Positions 1 through 8,974 of a stretch of DNA of 64,000 nucleotides are shown here, piece after piece. The stretch covers positions 109,941 to 173,940 of the forward strand of contig NZ_FOQM01000010.1 in NCBI RefSeq assembly GCF_900113735.1, given 5' to 3'. The notes beneath the pieces are model-generated. The model was not told the DNA's origin, did not search any database, and worked only from the letters and a program-made list of their open reading frames with translations. Source of the stretch: Bradyrhizobium sp. Gha (GTDB lineage Bacteria > Pseudomonadota > Alphaproteobacteria > Rhizobiales > Xanthobacteraceae). Within the stretch, counting starts at the first letter, position 1, and each line of letters starts with the position of its first letter. Both the position numbers and the translations under genes were made by a program.

Positions 1-1
1 T

Positions 2-1195
2 GCGCAAGCCCCCGTCGCGGCTGCGAATTTTCCTGTCGCGACAGCGGCGCGCCTGGCCGGCGACGGGAAGCAAACACGCTTCATTCTCGACCTCGACCAG
101 ACCATCAGCTTCCGCGCCACGACGCTCGCCGATCCCTACCGCGTCGTGGTCGACGTTCCCCAGGTCAATTTTCAGTTGGCTCCCGGTACGGGCGCCGGCC
201 GAGGACTCGTCAAGGCCTTTCGCTATGGGCTCGTGATGCCCGGCGGCTCGCGAATCGTGTTCGACCTGACGGGGCCCGCCAAGATCACCAATTCCTACGT
301 GCTCGATGCGGCCAATGGCCAGCCGGCCCGGTTGGTGCTGGAGCTGGAGGAGGTCGATCGCGCGGCCTTCGTGCAGACACCCGCCGCGGAGAATCGCCCC
401 GAGCTGCGGCCGACGATGTCAGCCACGCCGCCGGCAACGGCTCCTGCCACGGGGGATCCGGCGCAGCAGAAGCCGGGAGCGCCTTCCGACGGCCGCCCGG
501 TCGTCGTGATCGACCCCGGCCATGGCGGCATCGACAACGGCACCCAGTCGAGCGGCGAGAGCGAGAAGAATCTGGTGTTGGCGTTCGGCCTGGCGCTGCG
601 CGACCGCTTGGAAAAAGCGGGTAAATACCGCGTGGTCATGACGCGGGAGGACGATACATTCATCCCGCTCAACGACCGGTCCAAGGTCGCCCGCAATTTG
701 AATGCCGCGCTGTTCGTCTCGATTCATGCCGACGCGCTGCCGAAGGCCGAGGGTGACGCGCAGGGAGCCACGATCTATACGCTGTCGGACAAGGCATCCG
801 ACGCCGAGGCCCAGCGCCTCGCCGATGCCGAGAACCGTGCCGATGCGATCGCGGGCTTCAACCTTGCGGAAGAGCCGACCGACGTTGCCGATATCCTGAT
901 CGACCTCACGCAACGGGAAACCCGCACCTTTTCAAACCGTTTTGCCCATCTGCTGATGAGCGAAATGAAGACGACGGTGCGGATGCACAAGCATCCCCTG
1001 AAGTCCGCCGGCTTTAGGGTGCTGAAGGCTCCGGATGTGCCCTCGGTGCTGGTCGAGATCGGCTACGTCTCCAACAAGGGCGACCTCGAGCACCTCGTGT
1101 CAGAGGGCTGGCGCTCCAAGGCCGTCGGCTCGATGGCGCAGGCGATCGACACGTTCCTGGCCAAAAGGATAGCGACGGCGGGGGCCAGTAATTAA
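2..1195 (+). CDS. N-acetylmuramoyl-L-alanine amidase, 5'-truncated by window edge
   Basis: This periplasmic zinc amidase cleaves the bond between N-acetylmuramic acid and the stem peptide of peptidoglycan and takes part in daughter-cell separation. The frame is open from base 2, so the true start and signal peptide lie before the window; the GTG at 146 is internal. The first ~100 visible residues resemble an AMIN domain (septal targeting), followed by a Pro/Ala-rich linker and an Amidase_3 domain. Zinc ligands are visible as the His of DPGHGG, the Glu of SGESEKN and the His of SIHADA; the catalytic Glu is in VEIGYVSN near the C terminus. A PBP1A gene follows on the same strand, 221 bases downstream, which fits a cell-wall neighbourhood. 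The family is clear; the choice among AmiA/B/C names is not. Confidence 0.93.
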   Translation, partial: AQAPVAAANFPVATAARLAGDGKQTRFILDLDQTISFRATTLADPYRVVVDVPQVNFQLAPGTGAGRGLVKAFRYGLVMPGGSRIVFDLTGPAKITNSYVLDAANGQPARLVLELEEVDRAAFVQTPAAENRPELRPTMSATPPATAPATGDPAQQKPGAPSDGRPVVVIDPGHGGIDNGTQSSGESEKNLVLAFGLALRDRLEKAGKYRVVMTREDDTFIPLNDRSKVARNLNAALFVSIHADALPKAEGDAQGATIYTLSDKASDAEAQRLADAENRADAIAGFNLAEEPTDVADILIDLTQRETRTFSNRFAHLLMSEMKTTVRMHKHPLKSAGFRVLKAPDVPSVLVEIGYVSNKGDLEHLVSEGWRSKAVGSMAQAIDTFLAKRIATAGASN

Positions 1196-1416
1196 GGACG
1201 GGCATGTCGGTTCCGCCGTTAAGCCCTAGTTTGGCCACAGCGGACGCCTTATAAAAAACGGCGCAGGGGGTTCCGGAATCGGCGAGGATCCCGTTCGGCA
1301 AGCGTCATTCGGTCCGGCATTGATGGTATTGAGTAGGCCGGTGAATTCGCGACGTAAGGACGGCGCCCGTTTGGGGCGCTTTGGGCTGATCCTGGGATTG
1401 AACGGATAAACACATA

Positions 1417-3924
1417 ATGCGCTTGCTTGTGCGGTTCATGGGCTTCCTGTTCGCTGCGGGAACGGTGCTGTTCCTTGTCGGTGTTGGTGCCGTGGCAGGC
1501 CTGATCTGGCATTTCTCCAAGGACTTGCCCGACTACTCTCAGCTTCAGGATTACGAGCCGCCGGTGATGACCCGCGTGCACGCGGTCGACGGGTCGTTGC
1601 TCGGCGAATACGCCAAGGAGCGACGGCTCTACCTGCCGATCCAGGCCGTGCCGAAGCTCGTGATCAACGCGTTCCTCGCGGCCGAAGACAAGAATTTCTA
1701 CGAGCATGGGGGGATCGACTACACCGGCATGGCGCGTGCAGGCGTGCTTTACTTGCAGAACTTCGGTTCTAACCGCCGCCCGCAAGGTGCCTCCACGATC
1801 ACCCAGCAGGTCGCCAAGAACTTCCTTCTGACCAACGAGGTCTCGTTCTCGCGCAAGATCAAGGAAGCCTTGCTCGCGATGCGCATCGAGAAGACCTATT
1901 CGAAGGACAAGATCCTCGAGCTGTATCTGAACGAAATCTACCTCGGCCTCGGCGCTTACGGCATCGCCGCCGCCTCGCTGGTCTATTTCGACAAATCGGT
2001 GAACGAGCTCACCGTGGCGGAAGCGGCTTATCTGGCGGCGCTGCCGAAGATGCCGGCGACGCTGCATCCGGTACGCAACCGCGACCGCGCCGTCGAGCGC
2101 CGCAACTACGTGATCGATCGTCTTCAGGAGAACGGCTGGATCAAGCAGGCCGACGCCGACAAGGCGCGCAAGGAGCCGCTGGTCGTTACCAACCGTAGCA
2201 ACGGCGCCCACACCTTCGCCGGCGAATATTTCGCCGAGGAAGTCCGCCGCGACATCTTCGAGCGCTACGGCGAGAAGAAGCTGTACGAGGGAGGCCTCTC
2301 GGTCCGCACCACGCTCGATCCGAAGATCCAGGTCATGGCACGCAAGACCATGGTTGCCGGCCTCGTGAATTATGACGAGCAGCAGGGCTATCGCGGCGCC
2401 ATCAGCAAGCTCGATATTTCGGGCGACTGGGGCGTGAAGCTCGCCGAGATCAAATCGCTGTCCGATATTTCGCCGTGGCGCATGGCGGTGGTGCTGGAGA
2501 CCAGCGATCAGTCGGCGCGCATTGGCTTCCAGCCGAATCGCGAGCTCGGCGGCGCCGTCAGCAAGCAGCGCGAGACCGGCCTCATCGCGCTTGATGGCGT
2601 GCGCTGGGCGAAGGCGGCGCAGGGCAACGCCAGGGGCAAGACGCCCAGCTCGGTCGCGCAGGTGCTGCAGCCCGGCGACGTGATCTATGCCGATCCGCTC
2701 TTTACCAAGGAGGGGCAACCGGTCGAAGGTCAATACCGTCTGCGCCAGATCCCCGAAGTCTCGGGCGCGATGGTGGTGATGGACCCCTGGACCGGCCGTG
2801 TGCTCGCGATGGTCGGCGGCTTCTCGTTCGACCAGAGCCAGTTCAACCGCGCCACGCAGGCCTACCGGCAGCCGGGTTCGTCATTCAAGCCGATCGTCTA
2901 TTCGGCCGCGCTCGACAACGGCTACACGCCGTCGACCGTCGTGCTCGACGCGCCGATCGAAATCGACCAGGGCCAGGGCGCTGGAGTATGGCGTCCGGAA
3001 AACTTCGATGCCGGCAAGTATATGGGGCCGATGACCTTGCGCAATGCGCTGAGGTTGTCGCGCAACACGGTGACGGTGCGCCTAGCGCAAGACATCGGCA
3101 TGCCCCTGATCGGCGAATATGCCCGCCGCTTCGGTGTTTACGACGAATTACCGAACTATCTCTCCTATGCGCTCGGCGCCGGTGAGACGACGGCGATGCG
3201 CATGGTCACGGCCTATTCGATGCTCGCCAATGGCGGGCGCCGGGTGAAGCCGACTTTGATCGACCGGATCCAGGACCGCTACGGACACACCATCTTCAAG
3301 CACGACCAGCGCGAATGTCGCGGCTGCGACGCGCCCGGTGGCTGGAAGAACCAACCCGAGCCGCAGCTCATCGACCGCCGTGAGCAGGTGCTGGATTCCA
3401 TGACCGCCTATCAGATCACCGAGCTGCTGGAAGGCGTGGTCCAGGCCGGTACCGCAACTGTCGTGAGAGAGGTCGGCAAGCCGATCGCCGGCAAGACCGG
3501 TACGACCAACGAGGCCAAGGACGCCTGGTTCGTCGGGTTCTCGCCTGACATCGCCGTCGCGATTTACATGGGCTACGACAAGCCGCGCTCCCTGGGCAGA
3601 GGCAATGCCGCGACCGGCGGCCATCTCTCTGCCCCGATTGCGCGCGATTTCTTCAAGCTGGCGCTCGCCGACAAGCCCGCCGTTCCCTTCAAGGTGCCGG
3701 CCGGCATCAAGTTGGTTCGCGTCGTGGCCAAGACCGGCATGCGCGCCGGCCCCGGCGAAACCGGTGGAACCATCCTGGAAGCTTTCAAGCCGGGCACAGC
3801 GCCGCCAGACAACTACTCTGTCATCGGCGTCGCCGACGCCGACGGACGCGGTGGTGTGCCAGCGCCACAGCAGGCGCCGGACTCCGGCTTCTTTATGCGG
3901 CCGGCTACCGGCGGGCTGTACTAG
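1417..3924 (+). CDS. mrcA: Penicillin-binding protein 1A (bifunctional transglycosylase/transpeptidase)
   Basis: This class A PBP polymerises glycan strands from lipid II and cross-links their peptides at the outer face of the inner membrane. The 835-residue protein has one N-terminal membrane anchor (residues ~8-32). A GT51 glycosyltransferase domain follows, with the EDKNFYEHGG motif near residue 90 and QQVAKN further on. The transpeptidase domain has the active-site Ser in PGSSFKP (about Ser488), SRN in LSRNTV and KTG in GKTGTTNE (about Lys693). The length and the insertion between the two domains are typical of alphaproteobacterial PBP1A. The ATG is preceded by a weak purine stretch only, but the membrane anchor starts immediately after it, so this start is preferred. 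Confidence 0.96.
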   Translation: MRLLVRFMGFLFAAGTVLFLVGVGAVAGLIWHFSKDLPDYSQLQDYEPPVMTRVHAVDGSLLGEYAKERRLYLPIQAVPKLVINAFLAAEDKNFYEHGGIDYTGMARAGVLYLQNFGSNRRPQGASTITQQVAKNFLLTNEVSFSRKIKEALLAMRIEKTYSKDKILELYLNEIYLGLGAYGIAAASLVYFDKSVNELTVAEAAYLAALPKMPATLHPVRNRDRAVERRNYVIDRLQENGWIKQADADKARKEPLVVTNRSNGAHTFAGEYFAEEVRRDIFERYGEKKLYEGGLSVRTTLDPKIQVMARKTMVAGLVNYDEQQGYRGAISKLDISGDWGVKLAEIKSLSDISPWRMAVVLETSDQSARIGFQPNRELGGAVSKQRETGLIALDGVRWAKAAQGNARGKTPSSVAQVLQPGDVIYADPLFTKEGQPVEGQYRLRQIPEVSGAMVVMDPWTGRVLAMVGGFSFDQSQFNRATQAYRQPGSSFKPIVYSAALDNGYTPSTVVLDAPIEIDQGQGAGVWRPENFDAGKYMGPMTLRNALRLSRNTVTVRLAQDIGMPLIGEYARRFGVYDELPNYLSYALGAGETTAMRMVTAYSMLANGGRRVKPTLIDRIQDRYGHTIFKHDQRECRGCDAPGGWKNQPEPQLIDRREQVLDSMTAYQITELLEGVVQAGTATVVREVGKPIAGKTGTTNEAKDAWFVGFSPDIAVAIYMGYDKPRSLGRGNAATGGHLSAPIARDFFKLALADKPAVPFKVPAGIKLVRVVAKTGMRAGPGETGGTILEAFKPGTAPPDNYSVIGVADADGRGGVPAPQQAPDSGFFMRPATGGLY

Positions 3925-4036
3925 GGCACTGGGATAACAGCATCGGCTTTAAGTTCCGGCGGTTGCGCTTTGCAGGCGCCGCCGCTACATCCCCCATCTG
4001 AATTGCACGCGGGCTTCCGCGAGACCTGAGAACGAA

Positions 4037-5168
4037 ATGCGCGCCGAAATCGAGCGGTTGGTAGAAGAGATCAAGCAGTCAGTCGGGCTGCTGAGGAGGC
4101 ATCTTTGACGTCGAGAAATCGACGGCGCGCCTCGCTGAGCTGAACAAGCTCGCAGAAGATCCCAATCTCTGGAACGATCCCCAGAAAGCCCAGAAGCTGA
4201 TGCAGGAGCGCACCTCGCTCGAGGACTCGCTCTCGGGCATCGGCAAGGTCGAGCAGGAGCTCGAAGACGATATCGGCATGATCGAGCTCGGCGAGGCCGA
4301 GGGCGATGCCGGCGTCGTGGCTGAAGCGGAAGCCGCGCTCAAGAACCTCAAGAAGGAAGTGGCGCGCCGCGAGCTTGAGGCGCTGCTGTCGGGCGAAGCC
4401 GATCGCTTCGATTCCTATCTCGAAGTCCATGCCGGCGCCGGTGGAACCGAGAGCCAGGACTGGGCGCAGATGCTCTTGCGCATGTACACGCGCTGGGCCG
4501 AGACCCACGGCTTCAAGGTCGAATTCCTCGAAGAATCCGAGGGCGAAGAGGCGGGCATCAAATCCGCGACCATCCAGGTCTCCGGCCACAATGCCTATGG
4601 CTGGCTGAAGACCGAAGCGGGCGTGCATCGCCTCGTGCGCATCTCGCCGTTCGATTCCAACGCGCGGCGGCACACCTCGTTCTCGAGCGTGCAGGTGTTT
4701 CCGGTCATCGACGACAGCATCAAGATCGACATCAAGGAATCCGACGTCCGCACCGACACCATGCGGTCGGGCGGCGCGGGCGGTCAGCACGTCAACAAGA
4801 CCGAATCCGCAGTGCGCCTGACGCATATCCCGACCGGCGTTGCGGTGGTCTGTCAGGCCGGACGCTCCCAGCACAAGAACCGGGCGCAGGCCTGGGACAT
4901 GCTGCGCGCGCGCCTTTACGAGATGGAGCTGAAGAAGCGCGAGGAGAAGGCGGCCGCCGACCAGGCCGCCAAGACCGATATCGGCTGGGGCCACCAGATC
5001 CGCTCCTACGTGCTGCAGCCCTATCAGATGGTGAAGGATTTGCGCACGGGCGTGCAGACCTCCGACACGTCAGGCGTGCTCAACGGCGAGCTCGACGACT
5101 TCATGGCCGCGACGCTCGCGCAACGCGCCTTCGGCACCACCGGCGCCGATATCGAGGATGTGGACTGA
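4037..5168 (+). CDS. prfB: Peptide chain release factor 2, expressed through a programmed +1 frameshift
   Basis: RF2 recognises UGA and UAA stop codons and triggers peptidyl-tRNA hydrolysis. The gene starts at ATG 4037, reads 23 codons to CTT 4103-4105, meets an in-frame TGA at 4106-4108, and continues in the +1 frame from GAC 4107. The joined product is about 376 residues, the normal RF2 length. An ORF caller that ignores the shift starts the protein at 4200 and loses the N terminus. The stop-codon-reading tripeptide SPF is in RISPFDSN, and the catalytic GGQ is in [12 protein letters not shown]. The dehydrogenase gene downstream begins 2 bases after the stop, so the two are probably cotranscribed. 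Confidence 0.96.
4094..4109 (+). promoter_or_regulatory. RF2 programmed +1 frameshift site
   Basis: An internal Shine-Dalgarno AGGAGG (4094-4099) lies 3 bases before the slippery CTT followed by TGA and C (4103-4109). The arrangement and spacing match the classical bacterial prfB autoregulatory site. When RF2 is scarce the ribosome pauses on the poorly recognised UGA-C and slips from CUU to UUU, which makes full-length RF2. Downstream of the shift the +1 frame encodes typical RF2 N-terminal sequence, so this is not a sequencing error. Confidence 0.95.
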
Positions 5169-5170
5169 CC

Positions 5171-6052
5171 ATGCCCCGGATCGCCTTCATCGGATTGGGG
5201 CGGATGGGTCATGGCATGGCGGGCCGCTATCTCGATGCGGGCTTTACGGTGACGCTGTGGAATCGCAGCAAGTCAAAAGCAGAAGACCTGATCGCACGTG
5301 GCGCGACGTGGGCGACCTCGCCTGAGGACGCCGCGATCGATGCCGACGCGGTCGTGACCATGGTTGCGGACGACGAGGCTTCGCGCGCGATCTGGCTCGG
5401 CCCTGATGGCGCGGCGAAGACGGCCAAATCAGGCACCATCGCCATCGAATGCTCCACGGTCTCCTATGACCATGCGCGCGAGATGAGCCGCGAGCTCAAT
5501 GCGCGTGGCTTGATCTACATCGATTGCCCCGTGACGGGATTGCCGGATGCGGCCGCGAGCGGAAAGCTGACGCTGCTGGTTGGCGCGGATGCCGCTGATC
5601 TCGAACGCGCGCGCCCGTTCCTCGAACCGATCGGCTCGACCATCCGCCATTTCGGCGCGGTCGGCTCCGGCACGGTCTACAAGCTCATCAACAATCTCCT
5701 GGGCGCGATCCAGATCGCGGGCCTGGCCGAAGGCCTCGCCATCGCCGAGCAGGCCGGGCTCGACATGAAGCTGGTGCTCGACTCGGTCCAGGCGGGCGTG
5801 GCCGCGAGCCCGCAGGTGCAGCGGCACTCCCGGCGCATGGTCGCCCGCGACTTCAGCGGCGCAACGTTCACGGCCGCGCTGCGGCACAAGGACGCCGCCT
5901 ATGCGGTAAAACTCGCGGAGAGCCTGCTGGCCGACAAGCCGCGGGTTGCGCGCGCTGCTGTCGAGGCTTACGCGCAGGCGAAGGCCGCCATGCCCGATGA
6001 CGACGAGGGCAGGATGATCGAACTGGTGTCGAGGCCGAAGAAGCCGTCTTAA
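5171..6052 (+). CDS. NAD(P)-dependent 3-hydroxyisobutyrate dehydrogenase family oxidoreductase
   Basis: This 293-residue cytosolic beta-hydroxyacid dehydrogenase has an N-terminal Rossmann fold with GLGRMGHGMAGRYL (residues ~7-20). The substrate-binding signature DCPVTGLPDAA is near residue 120, and the conserved catalytic Lys is in GSGTVYKLINN near residue 170. The C-terminal all-helical dimerisation domain is complete. The family includes 3-hydroxyisobutyrate, tartronate semialdehyde and glyoxylate/succinic semialdehyde reductases; the sequence alone does not settle the substrate. It lies 2 bases after prfB, so translation may be coupled, but nothing links the functions. Confidence 0.88.
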   Translation: MPRIAFIGLGRMGHGMAGRYLDAGFTVTLWNRSKSKAEDLIARGATWATSPEDAAIDADAVVTMVADDEASRAIWLGPDGAAKTAKSGTIAIECSTVSYDHAREMSRELNARGLIYIDCPVTGLPDAAASGKLTLLVGADAADLERARPFLEPIGSTIRHFGAVGSGTVYKLINNLLGAIQIAGLAEGLAIAEQAGLDMKLVLDSVQAGVAASPQVQRHSRRMVARDFSGATFTAALRHKDAAYAVKLAESLLADKPRVARAAVEAYAQAKAAMPDDDEGRMIELVSRPKKPS

Positions 6053-6239
6053 CTGGAATTGCGCAGGTCATCGGCAGCGCGTTGGTCGTGATCGACGGAC
6101 GGGCGCTGAGAGTGCTGCAGCCCGTCGGGTAAGTTCCGGCTCTCGTGTTTCATTCCGCGGAAAATCCTGCCGCTTGCCAGTCGCCGATCGCCTTGCGACA
6201 CTCTCCACAAAACAACATTACAAAATCGGGGAGAGACCA

Positions 6240-7475
6240 ATGCCGGGTCGTCGCAAAAGCCTCGCTGCCCTCGCCATGCTTGCTGCCGGAGCGCTGGTCA
6301 CGGCACCGGCTTTGGCGCAGAAAAAATACGATCCCGGCGCCAGCGACAGCGAAATCAAGATCGGCAACATCATGCCCTACAGCGGACCGGCGTCGTCCTA
6401 TGGCGTGATCGGCAAGACCGAGGCGGCGTTCTTCAAGATGATCAACGATCAGGGCGGCATCAACGGCCGCAAGATCGACTTCATCAGCTATGACGACGCC
6501 TATTCGCCGCCGAAGGCGATCGAGCAGGCGCGCAAGCTGGTCGAGAGCGACGAAGTGTTGTTGATCTTCCAGGCGCTCGGCACGCCCTCGAATTCCGCGA
6601 TCATGAAATACATGAACGCCAAGAAGGTGCCGCAGCTGTTCGTCGCCTCCGGCGGCACCAAGTTCGGCGACCCCAAGAACTTTCCGTGGACCATGGGCTT
6701 CCAGCCGAACTACCAGAGCGAGGGGCGAATCTACGCAAAATACATCAGAGACAATTTCCCCAACGGCAAGATCGCAGTGTTCTGGCAGAACGACGATGCC
6801 GGCAAGGACCAGTTCAAGGGCCTGAAGGACGGGCTCGGCGACAAGGCCGATATGATCATCGCGGACAAATCCTATGAGGTCGCTGATCCCTCGATCGACT
6901 CGCAGATCGTCGCCCTGCACGATTCCGGCGCCGACATCTTCTTCTCGTGGGCCGCGCCGAAGGGGTCGGCACAAGCGATCCGTAAAGTGGGCGAGCTCGG
7001 CTGGAAACCGACGTTCTTTTTGGCCAACACCGCGACGTCGATCGCCTCGGTGCTCAAGCCAGCCGGGCTGGACTATTCCAAAGGCATCATCTCGACCGCG
7101 TATCTGAAGGACCCGACCGATCCGACCTGGGACAAGGATCCGGCGGTGATCGCCTGGCGCGCCTTCATGGACAAGTATTACCCTGAGGGCGACAAGGCCA
7201 ACGCCAACAATCTCTATGGCTACGTCGAGGCTGAGGCGATGGCGCAGGTCCTGAAGCAGTGCGGCGACAATCTCACGCGCGACAACGTGATGAAGCAGGC
7301 CGCGAACCTCAAGAATTTCCACACCGATCTGATGTTGCCCGGCATCATGGTCAATACTTCGCCGGACGATTATTTCCCGATCGAGCAGATGCAGCTGATG
7401 CGCTTCAACGGGCAGGCCTGGGAGCTGTTCGGCGACGTCATCACCGGCGAGGTCGGCCACGAGCGCGGTCAGTAG
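6240..7475 (+). CDS. ABC transporter substrate-binding protein, branched-chain amino acid (LivK) type
   Basis: This periplasmic type 1 binding protein has 411 residues. Start ATG 6240 is chosen because it follows a GGGGAGAGA ribosome site and opens a standard Sec signal peptide (charged MPGRRK, hydrophobic core, cleavage after APALA-Q near residue 26). An in-frame ATG at 6174 would put 22 unlikely residues in front. The mature protein shows the IKIGNIMPYSGPAS start and INGRKIDF motif of the Peripla_BP_6 family. No permease or ATPase gene is adjacent, so it is an orphan receptor here, a common situation in Bradyrhizobium. The ligand cannot be told; amino acids, amides and aromatic acids are all possible. 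Confidence 0.9.
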   Translation: MPGRRKSLAALAMLAAGALVTAPALAQKKYDPGASDSEIKIGNIMPYSGPASSYGVIGKTEAAFFKMINDQGGINGRKIDFISYDDAYSPPKAIEQARKLVESDEVLLIFQALGTPSNSAIMKYMNAKKVPQLFVASGGTKFGDPKNFPWTMGFQPNYQSEGRIYAKYIRDNFPNGKIAVFWQNDDAGKDQFKGLKDGLGDKADMIIADKSYEVADPSIDSQIVALHDSGADIFFSWAAPKGSAQAIRKVGELGWKPTFFLANTATSIASVLKPAGLDYSKGIISTAYLKDPTDPTWDKDPAVIAWRAFMDKYYPEGDKANANNLYGYVEAEAMAQVLKQCGDNLTRDNVMKQAANLKNFHTDLMLPGIMVNTSPDDYFPIEQMQLMRFNGQAWELFGDVITGEVGHERGQ

Positions 7476-7504
7476 TCGGAACTGCAGGCGTCTTAGTTTG
7501 GGAT

Positions 7505-8863
7505 TTAGCCTGCGCTGAGCCGCACGCCGGCGCGCAAGAATTTCTGCGGGTCGACCGCTTCGCCGTCGATGCGGGTCTCATAGTGCAGATGCGGGCCGGT
7601 CGAGCGGCCGGTCGAGCCGACGAGGCCGATGACCTGGCCGATCTTCACGATTTCGCCGACCTTGACGTTGATCTCGGAGAGATGGCCGTAGCGGGTCGAC
7701 AATCCGTTGCCGTGATCGACCTCGACCATGCGGCCATAACCGCCGGACCAGCCGGCCGAGACCACTTTGCCGTTGGCCGTCACGCGTGCGGGATCGCCGG
7801 TCGCGGCGCGGAAGTCGAGACCGGTATGCATCGCGGGGCGGCCGAGGAAGGGATCGCTGCGCACGCCGAAGCCGGAGGTGAATTCGACCTCACCCACGAC
7901 GGGCTTGCGATAAGGCACCTGCGCCAGAGTGCGGTTGAGCCGGTCCATCTCGGCGCGGGTGACGTTGATGCGATAGAGCTGCTTCTCGAAGGGGCCGGCA
8001 TTCGCGGTGAGCTTCACCGGCACGAACGGACCGCCCATCGGGGCGCGCGGCACGGCGGCTTCGAGACTGGCGAGGTTCAAACCGAGATCGCTGACGACGC
8101 CACGCATCCGGCGCATCCGTGAATCCATGCCTTCCTCAACGGCATTGAGCGCGGCGACCTGGCGGCGCTCGACCTGATCGAGCGAGTTGGTGAGCCGGAC
8201 CAGGACGTTGTCAAAACCCTGGTTCTTGGCGAATTGATTGACGGGCGGGGCCATCGCGCTCGGCGCCCGCGATTCGAGCCGGGCTTCGCGGTCGGGCGGC
8301 GCGACGAAGATCACGGTATCGCTGATCGGCGAGGGCTTTGGCGTGCCTTGCGTCGTCTGGTTCGCGTCGCTGCGCTGCGGCGCCGCGCGGGGAATCGATC
8401 CGGTCACGTCCGGCATGGCGCCCAGCGCCGTGGCCCGGGACTCCAGCGCCGTCTGGCGCTTCATGATCTGGTCGAGCTTCTGGTCGAACTGTTCCTGGTC
8501 GAGCAGCTGGCGGCTGGTGGTCCGGTCGACCTTGGCGCGCAGCTCGGCGATGCGATCCTCATAGGCATATTGCATCTCGGCCTGACGGGCGATCAGCCGG
8601 GTCAGGACGTCGTCGCGGAAGGCGAAATAGGTGGCGGTCGCCGCCGACCACAGGCCGAGCAGAACCACGGTGCCGACCACGATCCAGAACACCACCGGCC
8701 CGAGCCGGACCTGCTTGCCGTGATGCACGATGGTGTAGGCGTCATCGGCAGCGGGCAGGGGAATTGCAGCAGCTGCAGGCGCGGAGCGGCGCGTAAACGA
8801 GCGTCCGTGGTCGTGCGGGTGATGCTGGGGGTACTGCGAGTATTGGGCAGAACTTTTCGACAT
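7505..8863 (-). CDS. M23 family (LytM-type) peptidoglycan endopeptidase, membrane-anchored
   Basis: This 452-residue cell-envelope protein has a His/Pro-rich cytoplasmic tail, one transmembrane helix (VVFWIVVGTVVLLGLW, residues ~57-80), a coiled-coil stretch (~90-150), a disordered linker and a C-terminal M23 domain. Zinc-site residues are present: HTGLDF (His and Asp) and HLHYET. The catalytic-type domain is therefore probably active, unlike EnvC/NlpD-type degenerate relatives. ATG 8863 is preferred over GTG 8869, which would add only two residues. It lies downstream of the peroxiredoxin gene on the same strand with a 111-base gap and converges on the binding-protein gene at 7475. The likely role is remodelling of cross-links during growth or division. 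Confidence 0.9.
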   Translation of the reverse strand: MSKSSAQYSQYPQHHPHDHGRSFTRRSAPAAAAIPLPAADDAYTIVHHGKQVRLGPVVFWIVVGTVVLLGLWSAATATYFAFRDDVLTRLIARQAEMQYAYEDRIAELRAKVDRTTSRQLLDQEQFDQKLDQIMKRQTALESRATALGAMPDVTGSIPRAAPQRSDANQTTQGTPKPSPISDTVIFVAPPDREARLESRAPSAMAPPVNQFAKNQGFDNVLVRLTNSLDQVERRQVAALNAVEEGMDSRMRRMRGVVSDLGLNLASLEAAVPRAPMGGPFVPVKLTANAGPFEKQLYRINVTRAEMDRLNRTLAQVPYRKPVVGEVEFTSGFGVRSDPFLGRPAMHTGLDFRAATGDPARVTANGKVVSAGWSGGYGRMVEVDHGNGLSTRYGHLSEINVKVGEIVKIGQVIGLVGSTGRSTGPHLHYETRIDGEAVDPQKFLRAGVRLSAG

Positions 8864-8974
8864 CGGCACTCCCGCGCCGGTCGGAACGGTTCCTTGCGGC
8901 CAAATTGCCGCAGCAATCTGGGCCGGTCATGGTTAATTTTCCGGAAACGGGAACGCTCGATTTTAACGGGCTGG

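Noticed and set aside
1363..1384. GCGCCC/GGGCGC hairpin before the PBP1A gene as amidase terminator
   Set aside because: The stem is only 6 bp with a 3-base T-run, too weak to call.
1249..2733. A 494-codon open frame on the minus strand opposite the PBP1A gene
   Set aside because: It is a shadow of high-GC codon use; the plus-strand PBP1A has all catalytic motifs and the minus frame has none.
4200..4202. ATG 4200 as the start of prfB
   Set aside because: The +1 frame extends upstream with RF2-like sequence to the frameshift site and joins the ORF from 4037.
6174..6239. Earlier ATG for the branched-chain amino-acid binding protein
   Set aside because: It would place 22 residues before a normal signal peptide, while ATG 6240 has a clear ribosome site.
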